Source of the DNA: a virus
Strand: one strand, 5' to 3'
DNA length: 59,342 nucleotides
IMG/VR virus record: IMGVR_UViG_3300030419_004548
Coordinates: 1 to 59,342 of that record
Positions 1-7,284 of this stretch are shown here, in pieces (position 1 is the first letter of the stretch; each line of letters opens with the position of its first letter). The position numbers and the translations under genes were made by a program. Below the pieces are notes generated by a model. That model searched no databases. It was given only the letters and a program-made list of their open reading frames with translations, and had not been told where the DNA came from.

Positions 1-29
1 ATTTGAGGTTTGTCAAAAATAACAAAAAA

Positions 30-767
30 TTAGAACTTCTTAGGTATACTGATATCTCCCCAATTAAACTCTTCTACTTTAGTTTTAATCTCTTTCTTAT
101 CTTGTTCTTCTATCTGCTTGTCTATCTCTTCTGTCTTCTCGTTTAGTATCTCTTCGAACTTATCAGTATAGTGTTCAATCGAGGCTTCCATTCTCTTTTG
201 TTTAGTCATTTTATACATTGGTCTATCTAAAAGAAAATAACAATTATAACATAACATACGTAAGTTATCTATTGAATGATTGTGATGGTCTTTATCTAAG
301 AAATCTATCAGTAAACTTATCTTGTTATCCCGGACACGTTTCTTACTATAGTTACATTCATAACAAACGTCTATTAACTTCTTTTCTCTAAGTAATAGCC
401 ATTGTAGTTTCTGTATAGAATAATTTGGGTGCTTGCCATCTAATATATCGTTAGCTCGTTGATTCCAATCGAAGTGTAATACTTGTTTCGAGGGGCCACT
501 ATGTTTAGCTACTTTGAACAGATTATATTGTGTAGCATACTTTTTGAAAGTGTTGTAACTTATATTAAGTAAACGAGCAGCTTGTGTCATAGACTCTGTG
601 TTATGAATGGCCCATTCTATTCGTGACTTAGATAACTGAAGCCCCTTGTAAGTAGGCACTTTAAGAATACGATAGTCTTTTGTCATCTTTAACACTTTTG
701 TTCTATCAAAAGTCTCAGATTTTTCTTGACTTTCGTCAGGAATGGAGGTATTAGTATTTTCACTCAT
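30..767 (-). CDS. HTH-HNH domain protein
   Basis: A 245-residue protein. Residues about 57-81 read as a helix-turn-helix (TQAARLLNISYNTFKKYA). Residues 135-176 carry a zinc-finger HNH pattern: C135-x2-C138, then DHHNH around 160-164, N168 and C173-x2-C176. HNH proteins of this type are usually nicking or homing endonucleases, sometimes DNA-binding regulators. The C-terminus (about 195-235) is a charged probable coiled coil. It is the last gene of the window and follows a 160-base non-coding stretch with a promoter-like sequence, so it is probably transcribed on its own. Whether it cuts DNA is not evident; the HTH would give target recognition. Confidence 0.7.
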   Translation of the reverse strand: MSENTNTSIPDESQEKSETFDRTKVLKMTKDYRILKVPTYKGLQLSKSRIEWAIHNTESMTQAARLLNISYNTFKKYATQYNLFKVAKHSGPSKQVLHFDWNQRANDILDGKHPNYSIQKLQWLLLREKKLIDVCYECNYSKKRVRDNKISLLIDFLDKDHHNHSIDNLRMLCYNCYFLLDRPMYKMTKQKRMEASIEHYTDKFEEILNEKTEEIDKQIEEQDKKEIKTKVEEFNWGDISIPKKF

Positions 768-789
768 ATATAGTATCTGTTTTCTTAGT

Positions 790-799
790 TATATAAATA
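790..799 (-). promoter_or_regulatory. TATTTATATA element
   Basis: On the coding (minus) strand this reads TATTTATATA and ends 22 nt before the ATG at 767. Identical decamers lie 21 and 22 nt before two other genes (22260-22269, 57491-57500) and 59 nt before the gp32-like gene (42238-42247). It may be a phage-specific -10-like (late promoter) element. The T4 late consensus TATAAATA is present only on the opposite strand, so function and orientation are uncertain. Confidence 0.4.
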
Positions 800-815
800 A
801 ATAGATATGTAACTA

Positions 816-844
816 ATAATATTGATACTTTTATGATATATCAA
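816..844 (-). promoter_or_regulatory. sigma70-like promoter TTGATA-N17-TATTAT
   Basis: Minus-strand -35 TTGATA (844-839), a 17-base spacer, and -10 TATTAT (821-816). The -35 and a TATCAA within the spacer form an inverted repeat that could be an operator. A start near 809 would give a leader of about 40 nt for the HTH-HNH gene at 767. Confidence 0.45.
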
Positions 845-881
845 GTTTAAGACTATTATATAAGAGTTGGCTAATCGTCAG

Positions 882-897
882 TTGTGCTTTAGCACAA
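882..897. other. short hairpin
   Basis: TTGTGC-TTTA-GCACAA, a perfect 6-bp stem with a 4-base loop, lies in the non-coding stretch 768-926, 30 nt downstream of the stop of the small membrane-protein gene. No T-tract follows on either strand, so it is not a clear intrinsic terminator. It could be a weak terminator or an mRNA 3'-end hairpin. Confidence 0.35.
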
Positions 898-926
898 AAG
901 GTGCTATATCAAAGAGTTAGACGTAC

Positions 927-1079
927 TCAATGTATATCAGATATAGTATATCCTAATACTACAAAATACAGATATAAAATACTCACGAACACAAAACAAG
1001 CAGTCTTGAAGTATATCCAATTTATATCAGATTGAGTTACTTGTTTCTTTCTCTTTTCTACTTTATCCCAATTATTCAT
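927..1079 (-). CDS. 50-aa single-helix membrane peptide
   Basis: ATG at 1079 and TGA at 927-929 encode 50 residues. A basic N-terminus (MNNWDKVEKRKKQ) is followed by one strong hydrophobic segment at about residues 21-46, predicting an inner-membrane anchor with the N-terminus inside. The start overlaps the end of the upstream 37-codon ORF by 8 bases, suggesting translational coupling. It is the last gene of a chain of small overlapping ORFs. No family is recognised. Small membrane peptides in such positions can be holins, antiholins or superinfection-immunity factors, but nothing here decides between them. Confidence 0.5.
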   Translation of the reverse strand: MNNWDKVEKRKKQVTQSDINWIYFKTACFVFVSILYLYFVVLGYTISDIH

Positions 1080-1185
1080 TTTTCATCTTTTCTCTTTTTA
1101 CTTGAAGTTCATTAATCAAAAACTTAATTGCTTCTTGTACATCTGAATCAAGTGACTTGAATCGTTTTGTTATTTTCTTATTCAT
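1072..1185 (-). CDS. 37-aa small basic protein
   Basis: ATG at 1185 overlaps the stop of the preceding ORF as TAATG, and the stop lies at 1072. The product is a charged, probably helical peptide with no membrane segment. No function is recognised. Support comes from the tight coupling on both sides and from the absence of any competing frame here. Confidence 0.4.
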   Translation of the reverse strand: MNKKITKRFKSLDSDVQEAIKFLINELQVKREKMKNE

Positions 1186-1286
1186 TATAAATACATCACA
1201 TACATTGATATCATATAGCCTACTGATATGCCTATCGCAATTCCCATTATCATATAATGTATGTTATCTTTTTGATTATCACTCAT
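1185..1286 (-). CDS. 33-aa membrane peptide
   Basis: ATG at 1286 overlaps the upstream stop as ATGA. The product has a short polar N-terminus (MSDNQKDNIHY) followed by one glycine-containing hydrophobic helix of about 20 residues running nearly to the end (MIMGIAIGISVGYMISMYVM). The GxxxG-like spacing in the helix suggests self-association. No family is recognised. Confidence 0.45.
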   Translation of the reverse strand: MSDNQKDNIHYMIMGIAIGISVGYMISMYVMYL

Positions 1287-1450
1287 AGTTTCTTAATACA
1301 ACGTTGAAATCTTTTTAGCACCTTTTTTATTATATGTTTCTTACTTGTGTTTCTATTAATCAGTAACATAGTTTGACTTCTTATGAGAGCTTCCTCTTGT
1401 TCACTCTGATGTGTTTTTGTTATAGTATCTAATATAATCATACTATTCAT
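1283..1450 (-). CDS. 55-aa hypothetical protein
   Basis: ATG at 1450 is preceded by a good ribosome binding site (GGGAG, 5-6 nt before the start). The product is amphipathic with a lysine/arginine-rich C-terminal third. Its stop overlaps the start of the next small gene (ATGA). No function is recognised; the ribosome binding site makes translation credible. Confidence 0.5.
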   Translation of the reverse strand: MNSMIILDTITKTHQSEQEEALIRSQTMLLINRNTSKKHIIKKVLKRFQRCIKKL

Positions 1451-1590
1451 TTTACTCTCCCTTTTTCACTAAATAACAATTTAGGAGGGCCAACTCTTCG
1501 TTTGAGTTCTAAGAGAGTTATCTCGATGTCTTTTTCGTCAAGTTTGATGTTTGGGATTATCTTTATTATCTCTTTTATTTTCTTTGTCAC
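1447..1590 (-). CDS. 47-aa hypothetical protein (GTG start)
   Basis: A GTG at 1590 has GGAG seven bases upstream, and the frame ends at 1447, overlapping the next ATG as ATGA. The ORF overlaps the 3' end of the preceding gene by about 50 bases in another frame. The sequence has ordinary composition (LDEKDIEITLLELKRR) but no recognised family. The start is less certain than for its neighbours because it lies inside another gene. Confidence 0.4.
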   Translation of the reverse strand: MTKKIKEIIKIIPNIKLDEKDIEITLLELKRRVGPPKLLFSEKGRVK

Positions 1591-1855
1591 TTTGTTTCTC
1601 CAAGTGTTTCATTTCGATTAAATACATTTTATCATCAATGTATATCCAACATGGAGCCACGATTTTCTCTTGTGTAATCTTGTTCTTGATTTTGATTAAC
1701 TCTTCTTTTGATAATTCAATATCACTTGAGAGTATGAAATCATTTTGAGATGTCTTCGAGAGTAGTGGATTGAAAGAAAACATTATTGTGTATAAGGACA
1801 CACATAACACTTTGAAAAGTATTTTTTTCGTAGTTAAGCTTCGTAGTTTCGTCAA
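1538..1855 (-). CDS. signal-anchored hypothetical protein
   Basis: The frame is open from 1921, but the upstream gene ends at 1852. The likeliest start is therefore the TTG at 1855, overlapping its TGA, which gives 105 residues. From there the N-terminus is a positive region (TKLRSLTTKK) followed by a hydrophobic stretch (ILFKVLCVSLYTIMFSF), a signal peptide or anchor. The rest is a charged exported domain with a very hydrophilic C-terminus. An alternative ATG lies at 1783. The order (coiled-coil tail-anchored protein, then exported protein) resembles lysis-accessory pairs, but no spanin lipobox is present. Unrecognised family. Confidence 0.45.
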   Translation of the reverse strand: MTKLRSLTTKKILFKVLCVSLYTIMFSFNPLLSKTSQNDFILSSDIELSKEELIKIKNKITQEKIVAPCWIYIDDKMYLIEMKHLEKQSDKENKRDNKDNPKHQT

Positions 1856-2133
1856 CCAAGTATGTCGTAGACCCACTTGCCAAAAACAGCTACTAAAGCT
1901 GATGTAATCATTGTTCTCCATTTCTTTGTATCTTCTCTGAATTGTGTATTTAATTTAGTCTCTGCCCATAAACCTTCGTGTGGATTGAATAAACTTTCTT
2001 TGATAAACTTTAAGTTCTCATCTGTTTTTTGATGAGCATTATTCATAGACTGCTTTAGTTCTTCGATATCTTCTTTGATAGTATCTATCTTAGTATGAAT
2101 GATATCAAATTCTTTTCTGTCCGCCTGATTCAT
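1852..2133 (-). CDS. XhlA-like coiled-coil, tail-anchored protein
   Basis: A 93-residue protein. Residues about 1-60 form a heptad-rich charged coiled coil (EFDIIHTKIDTIKEDIEELKQ). After a tryptophan-containing hinge, residues about 73-92 form a hydrophobic C-terminal helix. This matches the plan of XhlA/haemolysin-type phage proteins (coiled coil plus C-terminal membrane helix) that accompany holins. The assignment rests on architecture only. A ribosome binding site (AAGGG) precedes the start. Confidence 0.45.
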   Translation of the reverse strand: MNQADRKEFDIIHTKIDTIKEDIEELKQSMNNAHQKTDENLKFIKESLFNPHEGLWAETKLNTQFREDTKKWRTMITSALVAVFGKWVYDILG

Positions 2134-2181
2134 TTATTTCCCTTACGTTAGTTTCAATGTCTGTTGACAATAAATATAAAA

Positions 2182-2394
2182 CTAATTAGAAACTACATCA
2201 ACTATTTTAGATTTTTTTGAAGAAACTACTTCATAGCTGTACGGACTCTCACTTAAAAAGTCATATGTCATAGCTTCTGATGCTGTAACACTCTGTGCTT
2301 GTACTAAATACTTTCTTCTTACTTTTCTTATTTTGATGCCACTCTTTGTTGATACTTCTTCTTCAAAAACTACATCGACTTCATAGTATTCCAT
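2182..2394 (-). CDS. DUF4494-like small protein
   Basis: A 70-residue protein of beta-rich pattern. The run KVRRKYLVQAQSVTASEAM resembles DUF4494 proteins, which I know mainly from Bacteroidota and their phages (KKVxExYLVDALSFTEAEA). Function of that family is unknown. The gene sits between other small genes with short spacings. If the family match holds, it supports an FCB-group host. Confidence 0.45.
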   Translation of the reverse strand: MEYYEVDVVFEEEVSTKSGIKIRKVRRKYLVQAQSVTASEAMTYDFLSESPYSYEVVSSKKSKIVDVVSN

Positions 2395-2397
2395 TTT

Positions 2398-2667
2398 CTA
2401 TTCTCCTGATTTAGTTATCGGGGCTTCTACGTCAAGATATGTCTCTTCTTCTTTCCACCACTCGTATTGTTTATTTTCTCTATTAGCTAATTCTAATTCT
2501 CTGTGATATTGTTCTTGACTTTTTACTTTCCAAAGTTTGTCAAAAGACTTTTCATCTATTTGTTTTCTTTTTCTAAAATAAGTTTTAGCGCCTGAGACAC
2601 CCACGCCGGAAGCTATTTCAACTACATCAACTACTTCATCTGTTTTATTAATTAAGACCCATTTCAT
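2398..2667 (-). CDS. 89-aa hypothetical protein
   Basis: The ATG at 2667 overlaps the upstream stop as TGATG; a TTG three bases earlier is less likely. The product starts with a beta-strand-like segment (MKWVLINKTDEVVDVVEIA) and then becomes charged and tryptophan-rich (YEWWKEEETYLDVEAP). No family recognised. Similar small genes are common in the accessory regions of T4-like marine phages. Confidence 0.5.
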   Translation of the reverse strand: MKWVLINKTDEVVDVVEIASGVGVSGAKTYFRKRKQIDEKSFDKLWKVKSQEQYHRELELANRENKQYEWWKEEETYLDVEAPITKSGE

Positions 2668-2819
2668 CAAACTCTCCCTTGACCTCTGTATTTCTTCTTG
2701 AATCTTTTCGAATTTACTCTTGTACTAAACTTAGTGCCTCGTCCCTGTCCTTGTCGTGTCTTCTTACGAGCTTTTGTTTCTTTGCCTACTCTAACATTTA
2801 TACTTTTTGCTTTTGCCAT
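2667..2819 (-). CDS. 50-aa very basic protein
   Basis: ATG at 2819, stop overlapping the next start. About 20 of 50 residues are Lys or Arg, with motifs RQGQGRGTKF and KKKYRGQGRV. There is no acidic tail and no membrane segment. Its composition suggests a nucleic-acid-binding peptide. Short basic proteins ending in a KYRGQG-like motif are, as I recall, frequent in marine T4-like phages and have no known function. Confidence 0.55.
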   Translation of the reverse strand: MAKAKSINVRVGKETKARKKTRQGQGRGTKFSTRVNSKRFKKKYRGQGRV

Positions 2820-2822
2820 CTT

Positions 2823-3371
2823 TTACTCCAAACTTATTTTTATTGTATCTATCAACCCTTCTACATCATATGTACTAACATACACATCATATACTAAAAT
2901 TAAAGTGTCTCCTATCATAGATTGAACAGGAGCTATCATATTTCTTGTCGTGCCATCTTCATCTGTCAAACTGCTGTAGTTTGTTGTAGGCACTAAATCG
3001 TGTAGACTTCCACCTATTACATAACTTGTATCGTATGTATTATATGTCATATTATCAGTTAGCCATCTATGTGTGAAATAGCCTATTGTATCATTTAAAC
3101 TCCAAAATAAATTAGACTTAAAATCAATATCAGCATACTCTACAAGATGTCCATCTACTTTTACTAAAAAATCTATAGGATGTATTGTTTGCCAATTTTC
3201 TCTATTCATCTGAAGTTCATAAACTCCATCGTTGTCAATATCAGGCATATTACAATATGGCTCTACTTCTAATACAGATTGATTCATTTCTACATCTGCA
3301 CATCCTATCATAAATAAGATTGGAAGACTAATTATGCTTTTTACGAATGCCAAAATCTTTTGATTTCTCAT
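2823..3371 (-). CDS. phage-encoded lipoprotein
   Basis: A 182-residue protein with a classical lipoprotein signal: basic N-terminus, hydrophobic core, and lipobox-like MIGC with Cys24, followed by Ala-Asp. The mature part is acidic and tyrosine-rich, without a recognised domain, and probably beta-structured. An AAGGA ribosome binding site precedes the ATG. Asp at +2 after Ala does not clearly decide between inner and outer membrane retention in FCB bacteria. Phage lipoproteins are typically superinfection-exclusion factors or host-derived surface proteins. It overlaps the small upstream gene by 44 bases. Confidence 0.7.
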   Translation of the reverse strand: MRNQKILAFVKSIISLPILFMIGCADVEMNQSVLEVEPYCNMPDIDNDGVYELQMNRENWQTIHPIDFLVKVDGHLVEYADIDFKSNLFWSLNDTIGYFTHRWLTDNMTYNTYDTSYVIGGSLHDLVPTTNYSSLTDEDGTTRNMIAPVQSMIGDTLILVYDVYVSTYDVEGLIDTIKISLE

Positions 3372-3480
3372 TTTTCTTTTCCTTTTGTTTTTTCTTAGTT
3401 TTATGTTTGACTTTAATATTTTGTCTGAATGAGTCTTCCATCATTTCATCTTCATATTTTTCCCAATCTATATTAGCCAT
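3328..3480 (-). CDS. 50-aa lysine-rich protein
   Basis: ATG at 3480, TAG at 3328-3330. The acidic N-terminus (MANIDWEKYEDEMMEDSF) is followed by a lysine-dominated tail. The start overlaps the end of the upstream gene by 8 bases, and the tail overlaps the first 44 bases of the lipoprotein gene in another frame. No function recognised. Confidence 0.45.
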   Translation of the reverse strand: MANIDWEKYEDEMMEDSFRQNIKVKHKTKKKQKEKKNEKSKDFGIRKKHN

Positions 3481-3733
3481 TTTCTACTACCTCTATGTCA
3501 GTTATGTATGTAATAAAATCATCAGCAGTATACTCTGAGCCCTGGTCATCTCTTATTCGAATCTGTCTGATGAGTTCAGGCTTTTTTTCACATATCATTA
3601 GAAAATTATGTAACATTTGTAATCCTCCATATGAATAGAATTTGCCAAATGATAATTCACCCATTTCTATCCAATCTTTATCTTCTGTCAATTTCATATA
3701 GAAAGAGGCTGATATGTTCTTAGCGTCACTCAT
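3473..3733 (-). CDS. 86-aa hypothetical protein
   Basis: A small acidic soluble protein starting ATG at 3733, overlapping the end of the glycosyltransferase gene. No signal or membrane helix. The pattern (LMICEKKPELIRQIRIRDDQG then DDFITYITDIEVV) suggests a compact alpha/beta fold, but no family is recognised. It marks the downstream end of the sugar island. Confidence 0.5.
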   Translation of the reverse strand: MSDAKNISASFYMKLTEDKDWIEMGELSFGKFYSYGGLQMLHNFLMICEKKPELIRQIRIRDDQGSEYTADDFITYITDIEVVENG

Positions 3734-4947
3734 TTACATACTGAATTTACTAACGTATCCACCTGATTGTCAAGTGTTTTTGTTTTTATTTTAAAAATAT
3801 CTAATATAAAATCAGAATCAGGTTCTCCACTTTCTTGTAAGATATTGGGTAGCTGTAGAAATATCTGTGTAAAGTTTGTATTGTTTAACATACTAACATC
3901 AAACTCTATTAATACATCATTGAATGGTTTGACTTCAAATGTTGCTAATTTAGAACCCAAATCGTAATTAGTATCAGGCTGTTCTTTCTCAATATAATCT
4001 TTAAATAAAGAATCATCTTTTAGATATACGTGATTACAATATGGCTCTAACTCATACAATAATGGAGCTGTACAATTATGTAAGATGAATCCAATATCAT
4101 ACTTAGGAGGTATAATAGGCTTTAATAAATTAGTATGATTAACCATCGAGCCCCATTTTCTAATAAAGTTTCTTGTACTTCTTAGATTCTGTTTTAGCCA
4201 TTCTACAGACTCTCTGTTTTTCATAAAGACTTGACCATCAGGATTTCTCTTAGCGCCATCTTTGAATCGTGAGCCTCTACAAGTCATATGATATACATAG
4301 CCTTGCCAAGTCTGTATAAACTCATATCCTGCTAACATAAATCTGTTGAATATGTCTGAGTCTTCTTTTGATTGAGGAGCGAACAGAGGGTCGTGTCCAT
4401 GTATTCGTGTAAAGTCATCTTTCATTATACACCAAGGAGCAAAGATGCCATCAGTATATTTTTCATCTGAATAATCAGCATCGTCTTGTAGCCATTTTAA
4501 TAATTCTTCTTCTTTAAACTCTTCAGGCTCGATGCCAAAATCTACTAATACTTTCTCAGGCCCATCAGGATGAAGAGGAGGTTCAATTCTTGTAAGTGAA
4601 ACTACTCTACCTGGCTCTAATAATTTATCTATTTCATTGTCAGCATTAGGACATAAGTACATATCTGCGTGAAATATCATTACTCTATCGTGAGTAGCAT
4701 ATTCGTAAACTAATGTATCATATAGAATAGTGTGTCCAAGTCTTTCAGGACCTTCGTTGATGTGAAGTTTTACATTCTCATCTTCTTTCATTATCTCTTG
4801 TACCCATTCAACCGTTCCATCTGTACTTGCATCTGATGCTATACAAATCTCGTGTTGATGTTCAGAGTTTTCTCTGATACTTCGATATGCTTGTTTTAAA
4901 TATTTTAAATTGTTTCTACTTGGTAGAATAAAACTTATTAAATTCAT
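3730..4947 (-). CDS. family 2 glycosyltransferase with C-terminal extension
   Basis: A 405-residue protein. The N-terminal 240 residues are a GT-A fold of family 2: FILPSRNN start, ASDASTDGT nucleotide-binding strand, and an H-A-D-M motif in the DxD position. Residues after about 275 form a separate unrecognised domain. It is clearly paralogous to the enzyme at 9889-10797: both share the HxDMxxxPN motif, a K/WEDxDxFxRxxLxGY segment and an RGSxFxDxAK segment. It transfers a sugar from a nucleotide donor to a surface glycan or protein; donor and acceptor are unknown. The stop overlaps the next gene by 4 bases. Confidence 0.85.
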   Translation of the reverse strand: MNLISFILPSRNNLKYLKQAYRSIRENSEHQHEICIASDASTDGTVEWVQEIMKEDENVKLHINEGPERLGHTILYDTLVYEYATHDRVMIFHADMYLCPNADNEIDKLLEPGRVVSLTRIEPPLHPDGPEKVLVDFGIEPEEFKEEELLKWLQDDADYSDEKYTDGIFAPWCIMKDDFTRIHGHDPLFAPQSKEDSDIFNRFMLAGYEFIQTWQGYVYHMTCRGSRFKDGAKRNPDGQVFMKNRESVEWLKQNLRSTRNFIRKWGSMVNHTNLLKPIIPPKYDIGFILHNCTAPLLYELEPYCNHVYLKDDSLFKDYIEKEQPDTNYDLGSKLATFEVKPFNDVLIEFDVSMLNNTNFTQIFLQLPNILQESGEPDSDFILDIFKIKTKTLDNQVDTLVNSVCK

Positions 4948-5843
4948 TATGGTCTAATCTCCTCTACTACTCTATGCCAAGGATAAAGTTGATTTTCATC
5001 TTTTTTAACTACTGCACGTCCTTCCATCTCTTCCCAATCTCTTTTTATTCGTACTTCATCGTTAGTATCTTTAGCACCTCGTAATACGTGATTAGGAGTC
5101 TGTAACTCTTCTGTCAAAGATATCATAGCTCTTATATCTTTAGGAAAACAATGTCCTCCATAGCCAAAATCTTCATCAGGGCCTGGGACTTGCCAATGTG
5201 AAGGCCCTAATCTTTCATCAAGTGTAGCATACTCAACTATTTTGTCATAATCTATTTGTAGTCTTTCACATACTTTATACATTTCATTTGCAAATGCTAC
5301 TTTGACGGTTAGAAAATTATTAGTAAGATACTTTATCATCTCAGCATATGTTGCATCTGTTTTGATTATATGTGCTGTAGGAAATGCTTTACTAAACATA
5401 ACTCTTAATTTATCAGTTCCATTTCTATCACCGCCTAATATAATTCGTGTTTGATTTTTGAAATCTTCTATTGAATTTGCTTCAGTAAGAAACTCAGGAC
5501 TAAATATTATTGTATTGTTTTTATATTGATAATTTAAAAATGATGTAGTTCCCGGCGGTATCGTAGACTTTATAACTACTATCTTGTTGTTAGTATATTC
5601 ATCAAGTTCTTTTACAACTTCTTCTACATAGCCTGTGTGACACGTGCCATCTTCTTTCATCGGTGTAGGAACACATACAAAAATAATTTCAGAATACTCT
5701 GCTAATATTTGTAAATTAGCAACACCGAGTCTCTTTACATTTACTTGAGTGTCTTTATCATAACAGAATAATTTGTGATGTTTTTTAAGACCCTCGAAGA
5801 CAGCAGTTCCTACGAATCCCTGTCCAACTACTCCTACTTTCAC
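4947..5843 (-). CDS. UDP-glucose/GDP-mannose dehydrogenase-like protein, short form
   Basis: A 298-residue NAD-dependent nucleotide-sugar dehydrogenase. It has the N-terminal Rossmann motif GVVGQGFVG, the PTPMKEDG loop, KSTIPPGTT, and the catalytic cysteine in GYGGHCFPKD (C232). Family members normally run about 400-450 residues; this one lacks the C-terminal UDP-binding domain, as do several phage versions. It would oxidise C6 of a nucleotide hexose to a uronic acid in two steps. If truncation prevents substrate binding it may depend on a partner or have changed specificity. It sits among glycosyltransferases in the sugar island. Confidence 0.82.
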   Translation of the reverse strand: MKVGVVGQGFVGTAVFEGLKKHHKLFCYDKDTQVNVKRLGVANLQILAEYSEIIFVCVPTPMKEDGTCHTGYVEEVVKELDEYTNNKIVVIKSTIPPGTTSFLNYQYKNNTIIFSPEFLTEANSIEDFKNQTRIILGGDRNGTDKLRVMFSKAFPTAHIIKTDATYAEMIKYLTNNFLTVKVAFANEMYKVCERLQIDYDKIVEYATLDERLGPSHWQVPGPDEDFGYGGHCFPKDIRAMISLTEELQTPNHVLRGAKDTNDEVRIKRDWEEMEGRAVVKKDENQLYPWHRVVEEIRP

Positions 5844-6622
5844 GATTTCATATCCTCCATCATAACTAACTTTGCAACTTTGTTATAACTGAAAGTTTCA
5901 TTATTATCAAAATGTTCAGTAGCATACTTCTCAAAATCTGCATCATATTTTGAATCATAATAAATATTAGACTCCCAATACGTTTTCAAATCTTCGTATG
6001 TTGGCAAAGTTATTGTATTTATAAAGTCATTGGTTGTAACATAATGATAATTGTCATATGCAAACTTTCTAACATCATCCATAAAAGAATAAGAAGATTT
6101 CATTATAGAATCATCTAACTCTACATACTGATTTAAGAATTTGAACCAATCTTTATTATTGTCGCCATATGGTCCAATGATTGCAATTCTTCCATTCTCT
6201 TTTATTCTTTTCTTCAATAACTCTAATAAACTAATCGAATCTTTTGAATAGTAAAAAGCATATAGTGAATAAATAAGATTAAATTTATCACCACCGATTG
6301 GTGCAGAAGGTGTGTTTATTTCATCCATACTAAAATGATGATAACTCAAATTATCAGCTACATTTACTTTTGATTTTTGAATCATTTTCTCATCATAATC
6401 AATCCCTACACATTGTCCACTTGTCATTGAAGATATTTCTTTTAGATGTCTACCATCTCCACAGCCTATATCTAAAACATCTTCAGAATCTTTTACTTTT
6501 AATTGTTTCATTAACCAAGATTGTAAATCATTATTTCCGTATCCATTATTGATATTCAATCTGTTAGTCAATCCATCAATATTATCTTTAAAGTCTTTAC
6601 ACTCTTTTTGTTCTTTACTCAT
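5840..6622 (-). CDS. SAM-dependent methyltransferase
   Basis: A 260-residue class I methyltransferase. Motif I is VLDIGCGDGRHL near residues 50-60, followed by GIDYDEKMI (motif II, acidic residue binding the ribose) and a UbiE/type-11 style core. The start overlaps the end of the upstream gene by one base. The acceptor cannot be read from the sequence. By context it methylates a sugar or a glycan intermediate in the island. Confidence 0.8.
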   Translation of the reverse strand: MSKEQKECKDFKDNIDGLTNRLNINNGYGNNDLQSWLMKQLKVKDSEDVLDIGCGDGRHLKEISSMTSGQCVGIDYDEKMIQKSKVNVADNLSYHHFSMDEINTPSAPIGGDKFNLIYSLYAFYYSKDSISLLELLKKRIKENGRIAIIGPYGDNNKDWFKFLNQYVELDDSIMKSSYSFMDDVRKFAYDNYHYVTTNDFINTITLPTYEDLKTYWESNIYYDSKYDADFEKYATEHFDNNETFSYNKVAKLVMMEDMKS

Positions 6623-7284
6623 TATATCTCCATATCTTTTAAGAAATTAATTACATATTTTGTTAGTTCTCTCACTTGAGGTCTCATTAATTCGTATTCG
6701 TGTGTCATCACACATACCGGTTTATTAGAAGTCACTAATTCTACTAATTTATCTGCAACTTCCCAAGGTTCCAATCCAACTAAATTTTCTGTACGAAGTG
6801 ATGTTCTTACAAAGTTAAGTCCTTGATAATTACATTGACCTTTTTCACTCATCGACTCTTTTAATTCAATAGGTAGTCTCCATAATAATGCGTCTTTGTC
6901 TGTAGTAAATAACGTATCTACACCTCTCTGTAAAAAATAATCAGATAGTTCATATGATTCAGAAAAATAATGTAAACGTGTTTGATTACTTCTTTCATAT
7001 CCAATTCTTTGAAACTCATAATAAATGTCATTAAAAACAGATTTCTGTTCTTCAGGAACTTGTACATATGGCGGAGTCTCTCTATCTAATCCGTGTACAT
7101 TAAATTCAACGTGACCATTAAAATGATTGTTAGTAATATCACATAAAGTTTTCTCACCATCTTGATAGAAACAATACAAGTCTACAGGATGTACAACATC
7201 CATTTCATTTACAAACTGAACCAACGGATGTGTTTCATCGAACAATGAATCAAATACATCGTCTACTGAAAAGTGAAAGTCCAT
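6622..7284 (-). CDS. possible WbmS-like polysaccharide deacetylase family protein
   Basis: A 220-residue protein beginning MDFHFSVDDV, which resembles the first metal-binding aspartate motif of divergent NodB/WbmS-type deacetylases. A later segment (NGHVEFNVHGLD) matches the H-x-G/A-rich second motif. Those enzymes remove acetyl groups from sugar residues of O-antigen. The remaining catalytic residues are not confidently placed, so activity is uncertain. Alternatively it is an unrelated sugar-island protein. The start is the ATG that overlaps the previous stop. Confidence 0.45.
   Translation of the reverse strand: MDFHFSVDDVFDSLFDETHPLVQFVNEMDVVHPVDLYCFYQDGEKTLCDITNNHFNGHVEFNVHGLDRETPPYVQVPEEQKSVFNDIYYEFQRIGYERSNQTRLHYFSESYELSDYFLQRGVDTLFTTDKDALLWRLPIELKESMSEKGQCNYQGLNFVRTSLRTENLVGLEPWEVADKLVELVTSNKPVCVMTHEYELMRPQVRELTKYVINFLKDMEI

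Noticed and set aside
768-926. Non-coding stretch as a possible tRNA or small RNA gene
   Set aside because: No T-loop motif, acceptor stem or cloverleaf could be drawn on either strand. Only a promoter-like site, a decamer motif and a short hairpin are supported.
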